Positions 46,076-55,121 of a stretch of DNA of 64,000 nt are shown piece after piece. The stretch's first letter is position 1, and each line of letters starts with the position of its first letter. Below the pieces are notes generated by a model. The model made no database searches. It was given only the letters and a program-made list of their open reading frames with translations, and was not told where the DNA came from. The translations under genes and the position numbers were made by a program. Source of the DNA: Homalodisca vitripennis (Eukaryota; Arthropoda; Insecta; Hemiptera; Cicadellidae); NCBI RefSeq assembly GCF_021130785.1, contig NC_060213.1:66693001-66757000 (forward strand). Reading direction: 5' to 3'.

Positions 46076-46674
46076 GGTGATTCAAAAAGAGCGCCGGTTT
46101 TGAAAAGACCGGTAAATTTTATTTTATCGGTTGGCAACAATGTTTAAACCTTGATTCTATTTCTGACTACATTCCGATTGTTGACGCAGCTGATATTTCT
46201 CTCATTAGTGCATTCTGTGTCTAACCATAGAGAAGTTTACTTGTGCGCAACGAGTGTTAATAGTGAAAACGTTTTATCAGAGTGGAGAGAGTTATGCGGC
46301 TACTGTAAGGCGACTTCGCGGTACTCTAGGACGTAATGAAGCACCAATTGAATCGTGTAACTTAACACCTTGTTCATCTTTGGGGTTATCTAAAGTCATT
46401 AGTTTATGCCAATAAACCCCGAACCATCAATGAGTTGAAGGAGGAAATTCGACGGGTTGTCGGCCAAATGGAAGTGGAAACTTGTCGTGCAGTCATGGCT
46501 AATTTCATGGACAGAGTTGTTGCGTGCAAGCGTAACAGAGGAGGGCACATGGATGAAATTATTTTCCATACATGAAATCGGAAGGTTAGATAAACATATT
46601 TATGTATTTGATTTCGGAAAAATAAATCTCTTATTTGATATATCAAAACCGGTGCTCTTTTAGAGTCACCCTTT
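46073..46674 (+). mobile_element. internally deleted mariner/Tc1-type element
   Basis: Terminal inverted repeats: GGGTGATTCAAAAAGAGC at 46075 onward and its diverged complement ending at 46671 (about 29 bp each), flanked by TA-rich DNA. Inside, one frame near 46240-46340 reads a transposase N-terminal helix-turn-helix (SGESYAATVRRLRGTLGRN). The segment after about 46400 reads the transposase C-terminal end (INELKEEIRRVVGQM ... VVACKRNRGGHMDEIIFHT). The catalytic core between them is deleted. Confidence 0.75.
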
Positions 46675-46676
46675 AT

Positions 46677-46721
46677 AAATATATATATATATAAATACTT
46701 TTTGTGATTCAATGTTTATTG

Positions 46722-46779
<58 letters not shown>

Positions 46780-46785
46780 ATATAT
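46677..46785. repeat. (AT)n microsatellite
   Basis: Interrupted AT dinucleotide tract between the mariner-type element and the left end of copy C. Confidence 0.9.
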
Positions 46786-47035
46786 AAGTAGATAGTAATA
46801 TGGGGTTCCTGGCGCACTTTCGGAGCCGACCGAAAAGCAATGTAAAATACTGTTCAATGTACCATAAAGGAAGCTGAGAAATAACACAGCAAATCTCAAT
46901 GAAAAATTAACCGAATCTACAGTCGTTAGTCTCCAAAAGCGATCGGTACATTACTATCTACTCTGTGGAATGAAAAATTAACCAAATCTACAGCTGTTTG
47001 CTTCTACTTTCTTAAGCTGTGCTTTGTAAAATGTT
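46786..47035 (+). repeat. terminal repeat, left end of copy C
   Basis: Opens AAGTAGATAGTAATATGGGG and contains GGCGCAC, then two GAATGAAAAATTAACC-type direct repeats, ending TTCTACTTTCTTAAGCTG. An inverted copy of the outer word (ATTACTATCTACT) lies at about 46950-46963. Confidence 0.8.
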
Positions 47036-47157
47036 GTCAAATCTGCTACGAATAAAGGAAAAATCTTCGAAATCTTAATAAAATTTAATCAATTTAAAAC
47101 ATTTTTACTAAAAACATACTGTACTTTAATAAAAAACTTTTCTACTAAATAAACAAC

Positions 47158-47712
47158 ATGAACTCACCAAGCTCTCTTCAGTTTCTAGCATTTCAAAAAC
47201 TTACAAAGAAAGACAATTTTAACGAGTTCAACGAATTACCAAAACATTTTAAAGAACAGTTGATACTTTCCTTAAATGATACAGAATTCAAAGAACTTGT
47301 AAAGTCTTTTGCAGAAAAAACGTCTAATGGAGTGTTTTACTATCGGCAAAAAACTAAAAAAGTAAGGGATTACATATTTAATATAATTACGAAAGATATT
47401 GAAAAGAAAGTAAAAAATAAACAAACAGAGAGTTTTCATCGTTTTTTTATGACATTTTTCCCATATTATACGTTCTTTCAAGATAATCAAGACTTAATTG
47501 ATGAATTTCTTAGGAATTTTTGTGAGTATCAAGATTTATCAACACAATTCATTAAAGAGCATTATAGAATTTTTCTTATAGAATATAGCCACATTTGGTG
47601 TGAAACAAAAGGTATTACTGTAGATAATATTCCATGTGATTCCTATGAAGAAAGACACCAACTATGGTTATCAAAACAGTACTATGACGTGGGGAGGGAC
47701 TGCAAGTTTTAG
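47158..47712 (+). CDS. 184-residue accessory protein, unknown function (copy C)
   Basis: Intact ORF MNSPSSLQFLAFQKLTKK onward; charged, aromatic-rich and mostly helical, no Cys motif, no signal peptide or membrane segment. I do not recognise a family. It is the outermost gene next to the terminal repeat and points inward; copies A and B have no counterpart here. Its start follows TACTAAATAAACAACATG, only loosely like the shared start motif. Its end converges with the small OB-like gene (10 bp gap). Confidence 0.6.
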   Translation: MNSPSSLQFLAFQKLTKKDNFNEFNELPKHFKEQLILSLNDTEFKELVKSFAEKTSNGVFYYRQKTKKVRDYIFNIITKDIEKKVKNKQTESFHRFFMTFFPYYTFFQDNQDLIDEFLRNFCEYQDLSTQFIKEHYRIFLIEYSHIWCETKGITVDNIPCDSYEERHQLWLSKQYYDVGRDCKF

Positions 47713-47722
47713 AGTTAAGACT

Positions 47723-48028
47723 TTATTCTACAAAGTTAATTGTTATAATTTCTTTATCTTTAATAGTCTTCTTTCCAGTAACAACCAAGTGTAATTTTTC
47801 ATTTTTGTTTAATTCTTTAATCTTTTTCTCATCCAAAACAGTCAAAAATCTGTTCGGCAAGTGTACTTTACAATCTTCCAACTCGGCAATTATTGTAAAC
47901 CCGAATTTATCTTTCATTTTCTCCAAATTCAAGATTCTATGTTTCTTCCTTTCTTCCAATTCATTTAACTTCTTATACTCTTTAAACTTACATTCTCCAA
48001 TATCATTTAACTCTTTCAAGAACTCCAT
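47723..48028 (-). CDS. small OB-like accessory protein, 101 residues (copy C)
   Basis: Intact homologue of the broken gene at 29423-29727. A charged helical N-terminus (KEYKKLNELEERKKHR) is followed by a beta-rich part (FGFTIIAELEDCKVHLPNRF ... LHLVVTGKKTI). This pattern recurs as a small ORF in arthropod Mavericks; I know no proven function. The fold looks compatible with a small beta-barrel. Start context TTTTTTCTATTTAAATGG is one of the clearest examples of the shared motif. Confidence 0.7.
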   Translation of the reverse strand: MEFLKELNDIGECKFKEYKKLNELEERKKHRILNLEKMKDKFGFTIIAELEDCKVHLPNRFLTVLDEKKIKELNKNEKLHLVVTGKKTIKDKEIITINFVE

Positions 48029-48046
48029 TTAAATAGAAAAAATTTA
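48029..48046 (-). promoter_or_regulatory. shared start motif, OB-like gene (copy C)
   Basis: On the minus strand TTTTTTCTATTTAA runs straight into the ATG at 48028. Confidence 0.55.
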
Positions 48047-48550
48047 AAGACGGAAAAAATGAAATTTGCTAACAATCACTCGAGAAGTCGAGGGAATTGC
48101 CAACATCTTCATTGTTTGACGAGGTTCTTCATTTACTTTCTCCAAATGTACTATAAAATCATCGAGGATTTCTGGCTTAAAATCGTAGACAAATTCAACA
48201 TCCAGATAATGAAAAAATACAGGTAATATCTTTTCATAATAAACGTGTGTATCGATACCTACAAACCTAATGTATTCTTTGAAAAGGAAAATAATTTTGT
48301 CAACGGTTCCAAGAGATAAGTAAAAATTTTTATTCTGTTTTCTAAATTCTGTAACAAATTTTGTTTGTTTTTCACCTCCGTATTGTAATTTTGTAAGCAG
48401 ATTATTCAAATGTGTTAGTTTATTTCGAAATTTCCTAGGTTTAGGTCTTTCGTACAAAATTAAATTACAATCTCTACAAACTAAATATTTTTTATCAATA
48501 ATTTCTCCTCTATTATAACACTTGTAACAGTTGGCATTATACTCTTCCAT
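48044..48550 (-). CDS. zinc-ribbon protein, possibly VLTF3-like late transcription factor (copy C)
   Basis: 168-codon intact ORF. The N-terminus has CYKCYNRGEIIDKKYLVCRD with a further Cys, a C-x2-C ... C-x2-C zinc ribbon like those of TFIIB/TFIIS and viral late transcription factors. A helical region follows (FRNKLTHLNNLLTKLQYGGE) reminiscent of the HF-x3-L-x2-Q-GKE block of poxvirus/NCLDV VLTF3-like proteins, and YYEKILPVFFHYL later. The last 20 residues may be divergent. Only copy C has this gene. VLTF3 kinship is a hypothesis; a generic zinc-ribbon protein is the alternative. Start GTTTAAATGG. Confidence 0.5.
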   Translation of the reverse strand: MEEYNANCYKCYNRGEIIDKKYLVCRDCNLILYERPKPRKFRNKLTHLNNLLTKLQYGGEKQTKFVTEFRKQNKNFYLSLGTVDKIIFLFKEYIRFVGIDTHVYYEKILPVFFHYLDVEFVYDFKPEILDDFIVHLEKVNEEPRQTMKMLAIPSTSRVIVSKFHFFRL

Positions 48551-48574
48551 TTAAACAAAAAGATTTTTTTATAA

Positions 48575-48817
48575 GTGGAGATTATGGAACTAACTCTGCC
48601 GAGATATAAATTTTTCAGCGCAAATGTTTGTGTTTACATTTCTACAACAGAGATAAATAGAAATAATTTCATTCTATTGTACAACTATTTAGGATATTTT
48701 GTCTATGATTACAAAGATTATTCCGGAAGAAATCGAGATTTTTCATCAACGAAAGAGTATATTTTTGAAGTTTTAGAAGGAATGAAAGAGAATAATATGA
48801 ACATCATTAACTACTGA
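48575..48817 (+). CDS. 80-residue protein of unknown function (copy C)
   Basis: Intact ORF MEIMELTLPRYKFF onward, Tyr/Asn-rich, no known motif. The ATG lies 24 bp from the divergent VLTF3-like gene start, in a short AT-rich shared region (TTTTTTTATAAGTGGAG). Its stop overlaps the capsid gene stop by 7 bp, tail to tail. The tight fit between two genes supports a real gene. Absent from copy A. Confidence 0.5.
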   Translation: MEIMELTLPRYKFFSANVCVYISTTEINRNNFILLYNYLGYFVYDYKDYSGRNRDFSSTKEYIFEVLEGMKENNMNIINY

Positions 48818-50005
48818 ATTTCTCTAATATCGTTCTTAATCACATCATAGGCTAAAAATTTCTCAGAAACCACAACCACATAACAAATCGCGTTTGTAAC
48901 AGCTTTTTGAAAATCCATATTGATAATTATATCGTTCTTTGAACCAGAAATATTTGTCAAACTCTTTGTTGTATCAATGACATAAATAGGTCTATTCGCT
49001 AAAAATTCTTTAGGATTGTAATACATTTCCTTATTATTACAGTAAACTTTCTTAAAATCTTGATACATCTGATACATGATTCTGAAAAGACCTCCGGAAA
49101 TGTTTAAATTTTGTAATTCATCTGGATAATAAGAACCGTTCAATTTTACTCTGATATTTTTTACATCCAAACTATCAAACTTTGAAGGATTTTTTTCTTG
49201 ATTATTCTGTCTATCTGTTTGAAAACCTATGATAACGAACTTGGGATTGAAGATATTTCTATAAATATTTGTGATATCGAACGAATAAGTTGTTCCGGAA
49301 ATACCTTTTTGTTCAATACATTGCCAATCTAGAAAAATTAAACATAATGTTTTGACTTTTTGTAATTTCATCAATCAACCTTATTTTACTCGTGATTTTA
49401 TAATCAATCATTGGAACTCTAATAAAAAAATCTGTAATTGTTATTTTTCCATCAACAGGCATAACATTTCCAGTTGCAGTCTTCAGAATCACATCATCGT
49501 CTTCTGCTCTTATAAAACTTAGATAAAATCCTCCTTTATAGATCGGAATAGTAACATTTTCAAAAAATCCTAATCCAAAATGAGATAAATTTCCAGCTGC
49601 TTCAAAAACACCAAATTTAAAATCTGATTCAAAGCCATTAGAAGTTTGAGAAATAACATCACTTTTTGAATACGAAATAGTTCCTTTAATTGTGCTTAAT
49701 TGGCCACAGTTTTCGACTTCTTCTATCAATTTATTGTGTTTTCTTACTTCAATCTTAGAAAATAAAAACGGTATAAAATTATCGATTAATCTAACATTAT
49801 CAGTTCCAAGATATGCTTGACCATCTTGTTTTGTTAAAGTTCCAGAAATATAAAACTGGAAGTTAGACGAGCAAAAGTTATCTCCAAAATCAATATTAAA
49901 CTCAGTTCTTTTATTCGGTTCATTCAAATGTTGTTTACTAATTGGATAGAAATTTTTAAACTCCGCCCTTTCAATATCACTAGCATATTTTCTGTAGTCC
50001 GCCAT
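48811..50005 (-). pseudogene. major capsid protein, one frameshift (copy C)
   Basis: Homologue of the intact capsid ORF at 13267-14448. N-terminal 226 codons (MADYRKYASDIERAEFKNFY onward) and C-terminal part with VIIGFQTDRQNNQEK, SKFDSLDVKNIRVKLN, YYPDELQNLN and PIYVIDTTKSL are both well conserved. They are separated by a single added base in a T-run near 49330, just before the LDWQCIEQ block. If that is a sequencing error the gene is intact. Start CTCTTATTAAATGG. Confidence 0.75.
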
Positions 50006-50043
50006 TTAATAAGAGAAAATTTAGAAATTTTAAACATCGTGTA

Positions 50044-50124
50044 TCATTTTTTCATCGATCTAATGTACGTTTTTATAAGAAAAGATATAAATTTTAGTAA
50101 AATAATTAAAAAGATTAGAGTCAT
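50044..50124 (-). CDS. 26-residue hydrophobic mini-ORF (copy C)
   Basis: MTLIFLIILLKFISFLIKTY then a basic tail; one predicted membrane segment. It lies between the 132-residue gene and the capsid gene. In copy A the same place has an ORF starting at 13181 (MTTIYIFSYRLIRD), only weakly similar. It could be a small membrane protein or chance. Confidence 0.25.
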   Translation of the reverse strand: MTLIFLIILLKFISFLIKTYIRSMKK

Positions 50125-50126
50125 TT

Positions 50127-50525
50127 TTAATGATCTACTTCGTCATATTCAGGATTCTCTTCCTTAAATTTTGCGATCTCGGTCACATATTTCAATAAAA
50201 TCTGCACAGGATAGTAACCGCTATCTATAATATTGTTCCAATCAACTGTATCTTTATTTTCATCCAAAAACTTTATACTCAAGTGTTGATAGAGACAAAG
50301 AACAGACATATGATCTTTTAATTGATAATGTATATTTTCTTGAATGAACTCTGATGATAAAGTTTGATATTTAGCAATGTTATACCAATTCAATTTGTTT
50401 ACGTATAATCTCATCATATCTTCGGATAATTCATATTTTTGAGAAATGTCATCCCAATGTTCTTTTTTCAAATCTCTTTCGTGTTGCATGATAAAAAGAT
50501 CGAAAGCACTGTAATGTCCCGCCAT
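50127..50525 (-). CDS. 132-residue protein of unknown function (copy C)
   Basis: Intact ORF MAGHYSAFDLFIMQHERDL onward, about 90% identical by eye to the broken copy A gene. Helical, charged, no Cys motif, no membrane segment. Conservation of the frame and position next to the capsid gene argues for a virion-related role, but I recognise no family. The start codon lies about 5 bp beyond a CCTAATAAATA block, a variant of the shared motif. Confidence 0.65.
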   Translation of the reverse strand: MAGHYSAFDLFIMQHERDLKKEHWDDISQKYELSEDMMRLYVNKLNWYNIAKYQTLSSEFIQENIHYQLKDHMSVLCLYQHLSIKFLDENKDTVDWNNIIDSGYYPVQILLKYVTEIAKFKEENPEYDEVDH

Positions 50526-50876
50526 CTCTATTTATTAGGAAAAAATTTCAAAATCAAGTTTTTATAAATTGGCTCTTTTTTGCGTTACATTCAGCACATT
50601 TTCCAGAAATTCTCTTAACTCCATTGATTATTTATTTATTTATTTATTTATTATTATTTCAACGGCATCCGCCAATATACAATAATTTCACAACATTTTC
50701 ATGCAACTTAAATATAACATCAACAAAATAAATAACAACTAATTAAATTACAGAAAGTAGTGATTATGCAGTGGAATAATAAATAAGTATTAAGATTTGT
50801 GAAATAATGTTATAATAGTGAAAAATCACAAACATCATCTCCAACTGATATTAAGGGGAAAAAACTCTATCACTCA

Positions 50877-53615
50877 TTACTGTTGCAGTCTCTTTTTAAG
50901 GTGTGCGATGCTGTCATAAAACATATCACCATCGGAAGGAATGCTGTTTCCACGCCTATGAAGTCGAGCAATAGGACCGTGATAGCTGTAATTGTTTGAG
51001 TGGTGGCAGGTTGAAAACATATTCCTGGATCTGGTTCCAGCAGGCACCAAGAGGGATATCCTACTCAGAAGCTCTGGTGAATCGATCGCCCCGTTGATAA
51101 GCTTGTGCAGGAAAATAATATCAAACATTCTCCTTCTGCACTCCAGCGTAGGCAGAAGAAATTCCTGCTCAAGTGCGGGGACAGAGACCTCCCGATAGGC
51201 TGCACCTCTCCGGACTCCTTGAAGTCTGCAAAATTTGTTTTGAATACTCTGTAGTTTGTGAATATGAGATGCGTAATGAGGGGACCAAACAAGAGTACAA
51301 TATTCCAGATTAGGCCGAACTAAAGCCTTGTACAAGAGCAGTAGTGTCTCGTCACCGAACGTCCCTCTAGACATTCGAAAAATGAATCCTAGCATTTTGT
51401 TTGCCTTCAAAGATACCGCATCAATGTGTGCATCGGGTGACAAATTTGTAGTCAAACTTACTCCAAGGTCGTTTATCGAGGTCACTCGCTTGATGTCGCC
51501 GGATACAGTGTAATTGAAAGCAACAGGATTCTTCAGACGACAGAAGGTGATTGTAAGACATTTGGTTGAGTTAATGACCATCTTATTATCATCGCACCAC
51601 TCAGCAATTAGGTTCAGATCACGTTGAAGATTGAGACAGTCATTACGAGAGTAGATTTCTTTGAATATCTTGAGGTCATCTGCGAAGAGGAGATATTCCG
51701 ATGATAGGTGGCTGATGATGTCGTTGACAAACAAGTTGAAAAGAATAGGGCCAAGCTTGGACCCCTGTGGGACACCTGAGGTGGGAGGAAATTCTTCAGA
51801 CAAATGGTTTCCAAGTTTGACCCTCAGCGAGCGTCCACTTAAATAGCTCTTGAACCATTCTAGAGAGAGTCCGCAGAAACCATATCCTTCGAGCTTGGAA
51901 ATCAGAAGTGAGTGACTAATCTTGTCAAATGCCTTGGAAAGGTCTAAATAAATGCTGTCCACTTGATGTCTTCGATTAAACGCAGAAAGAATATAGTCTG
52001 TGTAGATGACAAGGTTGGTCTGGGTGGAACGACCCTTGCAAAACCCATGTTGTTGGGGGACAATGATACTCTTTATGTCATTAGATATCAATTCCAGCAC
52101 TAAACCTTCCACAACCTTAGCCAAAGCAGGCTGGATGACGACTGGCCTGAAGCTGGTGACATCAGTAGCATTTGGTGTTTTAGGAATCGGCACAACATAA
52201 CTGGACTTGAGTGCTGTGGGAAAGATGCCGTCCATAAATAGTCTGTTAAGTAAATTGGTGAGAGGCTTTGAAAGCTGAACGCTACATTTCTTGAGAACTA
52301 TAGGTGGGATGAGATCAGGACCATTACCTTTGTTGACATCAAGTGACTCCAGCTCCTTCCGTACTCTTTCCTCACTTACATGGAAGCGATTTACATTGAA
52401 GTTGCTAGCAAAATGAAAGTCTAAAGTTGTGTAATCCCTGGGATTGAAAGTTGAGGCGAAGAAGCCAGCAAAAAGATTGCACATGACATGAGGGTCATCA
52501 GTAACTGTGTGATTAAAAGTCAGACGAGTTGGGATAGACTGCGATTTCTGCATTTGCTTCACAAAACTCCAAAAAGATTTTATATTGGAGGGTATAGAAT
52601 ACTCAATATGCCCAACGTATCTGTTAAAACAATCCTTGGCCAGCAACTTGCACTGGGCCCTGGTATGAGAGAACCTCCAGTAGTCCTCAAATGACAATGA
52701 AGTCTTGTAGATCCTGTGCAGTTTCTTTTTTAAGATGATTAAATTTATCAGTTCTTTAGAAAACCAAATGGGAAACTTGGACAATCCAACCTTTTTCATG
52801 CAGGTGTTGTCCAAAATAATTTCTCTAAGTTCCTCGCAAAAACGACTGAAGGCTAAGTCAGGGCCCTCCGCCAAACGCACATCGATATTAGCAATGGCCA
52901 AAGAAATATTAGCAATGTTGCACTTTCTGAAGTTGGGGATGAAAGTAGCAGTGCAAGAGCGACGAGACATTTCAGGAAGATCAATCACAGCTGTCAGGGC
53001 AGGATGGGCTATATCTTCAGCTACCAAACTCTCTGCGGTGTGCGATACAAGACAAGGGATGTTAGTGAAAATTAGATCAAGGAAATTTCCTATGTAATTA
53101 GGAATAGTATTCATCTGCCCAAGGTCGAGAAAAGAAGTAAGCTCCAATATCTTGAGAGCGGAAGGCGAGTAAGTGTTCGGAGGTTGTGCGGTCCAGTCGA
53201 TCCTTGGCAAATTAAAATCTCCAGCAATAAACACAGAAGAAATATTCATATTGTTCGAGATGACGGTGTGAAAAATGTCACAAAATTCTATATAAGTCTG
53301 GTGGGCAACATCTGGTGGTATATAAACAGTATTTATAAGCATATTTGAAGAATGTGCACACCTCAGAGCAACAAATATGGTTTCAACTGCTGGTTCAGCA
53401 ATGGGAATGAGCCATGAGGTATAGCATTTCTTGACTGCAATCAGCACACCACCACCAGAATTTTTAAAACTTGTGAGCGCCGTCCTGTCTTGTCTGTATA
53501 TGGAATAGTTACTTAATCCCAGTTCGGCATTAGAGATTTCATGGGATAGATTAGTTTCTGCAATAATTATAACATCGTAGTCACACAAGGAGTGAGCAGT
53601 TCTAAACTGATTCAT
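50877..53615 (-). CDS. LINE ORF2: endonuclease and reverse transcriptase
   Basis: 912 codons from the first ATG. N-terminal apurinic-type endonuclease: IIIAETNLS, GGGVLIAVKK, AGDFNLPRIDW, FLDLIFTN. RT: SYVVPIPK, FRPVVIQPALAKVVEG, QHGFCKGRST, YLDLSKAFDKI, SGVPQGSKLGPILFNLF, YLLFADDLKIF (catalytic DD). C-terminal domain: LGVSLTTNLSPDAHID, LEYCTLVWSP. The frame stays open upstream of the ATG and encodes the conserved LDVYYQNANGLRSK start of the endonuclease, overlapping the ORF1 end, so translation probably begins upstream by reinitiation or frameshifting. Confidence 0.9.
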   Translation of the reverse strand: MNQFRTAHSLCDYDVIIIAETNLSHEISNAELGLSNYSIYRQDRTALTSFKNSGGGVLIAVKKCYTSWLIPIAEPAVETIFVALRCAHSSNMLINTVYIPPDVAHQTYIEFCDIFHTVISNNMNISSVFIAGDFNLPRIDWTAQPPNTYSPSALKILELTSFLDLGQMNTIPNYIGNFLDLIFTNIPCLVSHTAESLVAEDIAHPALTAVIDLPEMSRRSCTATFIPNFRKCNIANISLAIANIDVRLAEGPDLAFSRFCEELREIILDNTCMKKVGLSKFPIWFSKELINLIILKKKLHRIYKTSLSFEDYWRFSHTRAQCKLLAKDCFNRYVGHIEYSIPSNIKSFWSFVKQMQKSQSIPTRLTFNHTVTDDPHVMCNLFAGFFASTFNPRDYTTLDFHFASNFNVNRFHVSEERVRKELESLDVNKGNGPDLIPPIVLKKCSVQLSKPLTNLLNRLFMDGIFPTALKSSYVVPIPKTPNATDVTSFRPVVIQPALAKVVEGLVLELISNDIKSIIVPQQHGFCKGRSTQTNLVIYTDYILSAFNRRHQVDSIYLDLSKAFDKISHSLLISKLEGYGFCGLSLEWFKSYLSGRSLRVKLGNHLSEEFPPTSGVPQGSKLGPILFNLFVNDIISHLSSEYLLFADDLKIFKEIYSRNDCLNLQRDLNLIAEWCDDNKMVINSTKCLTITFCRLKNPVAFNYTVSGDIKRVTSINDLGVSLTTNLSPDAHIDAVSLKANKMLGFIFRMSRGTFGDETLLLLYKALVRPNLEYCTLVWSPHYASHIHKLQSIQNKFCRLQGVRRGAAYREVSVPALEQEFLLPTLECRRRMFDIIFLHKLINGAIDSPELLSRISLLVPAGTRSRNMFSTCHHSNNYSYHGPIARLHRRGNSIPSDGDMFYDSIAHLKKRLQQ

Positions 53616-53653
53616 TTTGGAACGTAGCCCATTGGCGTTTTGGTAGTAGACAT

Positions 53654-54670
53654 CTAACTTTTGATGTCTACTGAAGCAGGCATGTTTTTTGTCTTGACAA
53701 TCTTCGGCACTCCATTCACATACTTTATAGTAAGGTCAATCTCACCTTGAGACAGCCGGTGCTTTAACTCCTGCCTGAGCTCCACTAGGAGTTCTCTTTC
53801 TCTGACTGTCCTATCCCTCGACAACTTGACATCAGCTAAAGTAGGATTTTGAAACGTGAATGATTCATTAGAATAGTGTTTCAGAATATTTATTACATCA
53901 GTTTCACTTTCCATCTGAATTTGAAGAGGTCTGATCACTCCAGGCTTCACCTTACCCAGCCTGACCGTCTTTAAACATTTGGAACGGTCAGTCTGGCAAT
54001 ATTCAATTATTGCAGCAGCCAAATCAGAGTCATGACTAATTCTGTTGTTGGTATGTGCAGATTTACTTTCAGGAACACTGTATGCAATGATATTACGAGA
54101 ACGTCTTGATCGTTCATTAATTTCCTCAATGGTTACAAGAATGCTATTAGAGGCACTACTGCTTGCCTTGATACTATCAATGTCCTTACGAAGACGGGAA
54201 ATGCTTGCTTCATTAGCTTCTACACGAGGTTCCAAAGACGACAATTTGACATTCAGATCTGCCACTTCCCTCTTGATATTCTCCACTCCCGCCGCAATGT
54301 CGTCTATTTTATCACACTTATTAACCAAGACCTTGACTTCAGACAACTCGGAGATAATCTTAGCCAAAGTGTCTTCCAAGGATACAGGAGGTTGAGCCCT
54401 GCAGTCCACTCTACCACAGTACCACTTGATGTTGTTAACCTTACAAATTCGTTCATATTCTGTTTTGCTCATCTTTACACAATCTTTATGAAACCAACGG
54501 CCGCATTGGCCATCACACTCGACACCCTGTTTTGTATCGAGAACATTCTTCATACAAACGGCACAGGGATGAGCCATTGTTTGTGGTGGCGAGGACAAAT
54601 GAATGTGTTCAAAAATCTGATTCTTCAATTGCCAATTCACACTGGTTAAATTTTCATATAGTTCATGCAA
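53654..54670 (-). CDS. LINE ORF1: PHD-finger, coiled-coil nucleic-acid-binding protein
   Basis: 338 codons. PHD-type zinc finger at about residues 36-95 (CAVCMKNVLDTKQGVECDG ... WFHKDC ... WYCGRVDC), then a coiled coil (about 105-180), then an RRM-like/C-terminal part with RLGKVKPGVIRPLQIQM. Such ORF1 proteins coat LINE RNA. Start at MHELYENL; a second Met lies before the finger (MAHPCAVC). Confidence 0.85.
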   Translation of the reverse strand: MHELYENLTSVNWQLKNQIFEHIHLSSPPQTMAHPCAVCMKNVLDTKQGVECDGQCGRWFHKDCVKMSKTEYERICKVNNIKWYCGRVDCRAQPPVSLEDTLAKIISELSEVKVLVNKCDKIDDIAAGVENIKREVADLNVKLSSLEPRVEANEASISRLRKDIDSIKASSSASNSILVTIEEINERSRRSRNIIAYSVPESKSAHTNNRISHDSDLAAAIIEYCQTDRSKCLKTVRLGKVKPGVIRPLQIQMESETDVINILKHYSNESFTFQNPTLADVKLSRDRTVRERELLVELRQELKHRLSQGEIDLTIKYVNGVPKIVKTKNMPASVDIKS

Positions 54671-55121
54671 CTTAAGTCAATGACACCCAACCCAAAGCTA
54701 CTCTATCCGCTCCAAGTCAGAGTTAATATATGATTCCATTATTTATAAAAGATCAGACATACGAGTACATCTGCAAATGGTGTTGGAATATATTACTCAA
54801 ATTATGATTCGAAATACACAAATCAATCACAAACATTACAAAATGAGGTTATGGTGAGGAAAATAGTAATCACTTTTTTCCAGATAAAATTCGTTAATAC
54901 ATTTTTAATTTTACAAGACTGAAACAATTTGAGAAATAACCTAGTTTACACAAAACAACACTTTGTAACCAATTGATATGTAAAATACTAAATTAATTGA
55001 TTTGAATTGAAATAAAGTGAACAATCATCAAAAATGATGTTTGCATAGTATTTTATATCATTTGTTGCAGTTTTTTCTTTACATCTCACACAATATATGA
55101 GCGCCATTTATATAAGGAAAA

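Larger units (their letters stand above)
50629..55034 (-). mobile_element. full-length CR1/Jockey-type LINE inserted in copy C
   Basis: 4406 bp with a 5' untranslated region of about 365 bp, ORF1, ORF2 and a 3' end in (AAATAA)n-type repeats rather than poly(A). Flanks carry a 4-bp duplication (TGAT at 50625-50628 and 55035-55038). Both ORFs are open, so this is a recent insertion, younger than copy C. The PHD-type ORF1 favours the CR1 group. Confidence 0.88.
50554..55107 (-). pseudogene. 47-residue zinc-ribbon gene split by a LINE (copy C)
   Basis: The 5' part (55107-55035) reads MALIYCVRCKEKTATNDIKY. The 3' part (50628-50554) reads NGVKRISGKCAECNAKKSQF. They flank the 4.4 kb LINE, with TGAT duplicated on both sides. 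The intact homologue is 12605-12748. Start CCTTATATAAATGG. Confidence 0.75.

Noticed and set aside
50992..54649. Several plus-strand ORFs of 60-120 codons
   Set aside because: All are antisense shadows of the intact LINE ORF1 and ORF2.
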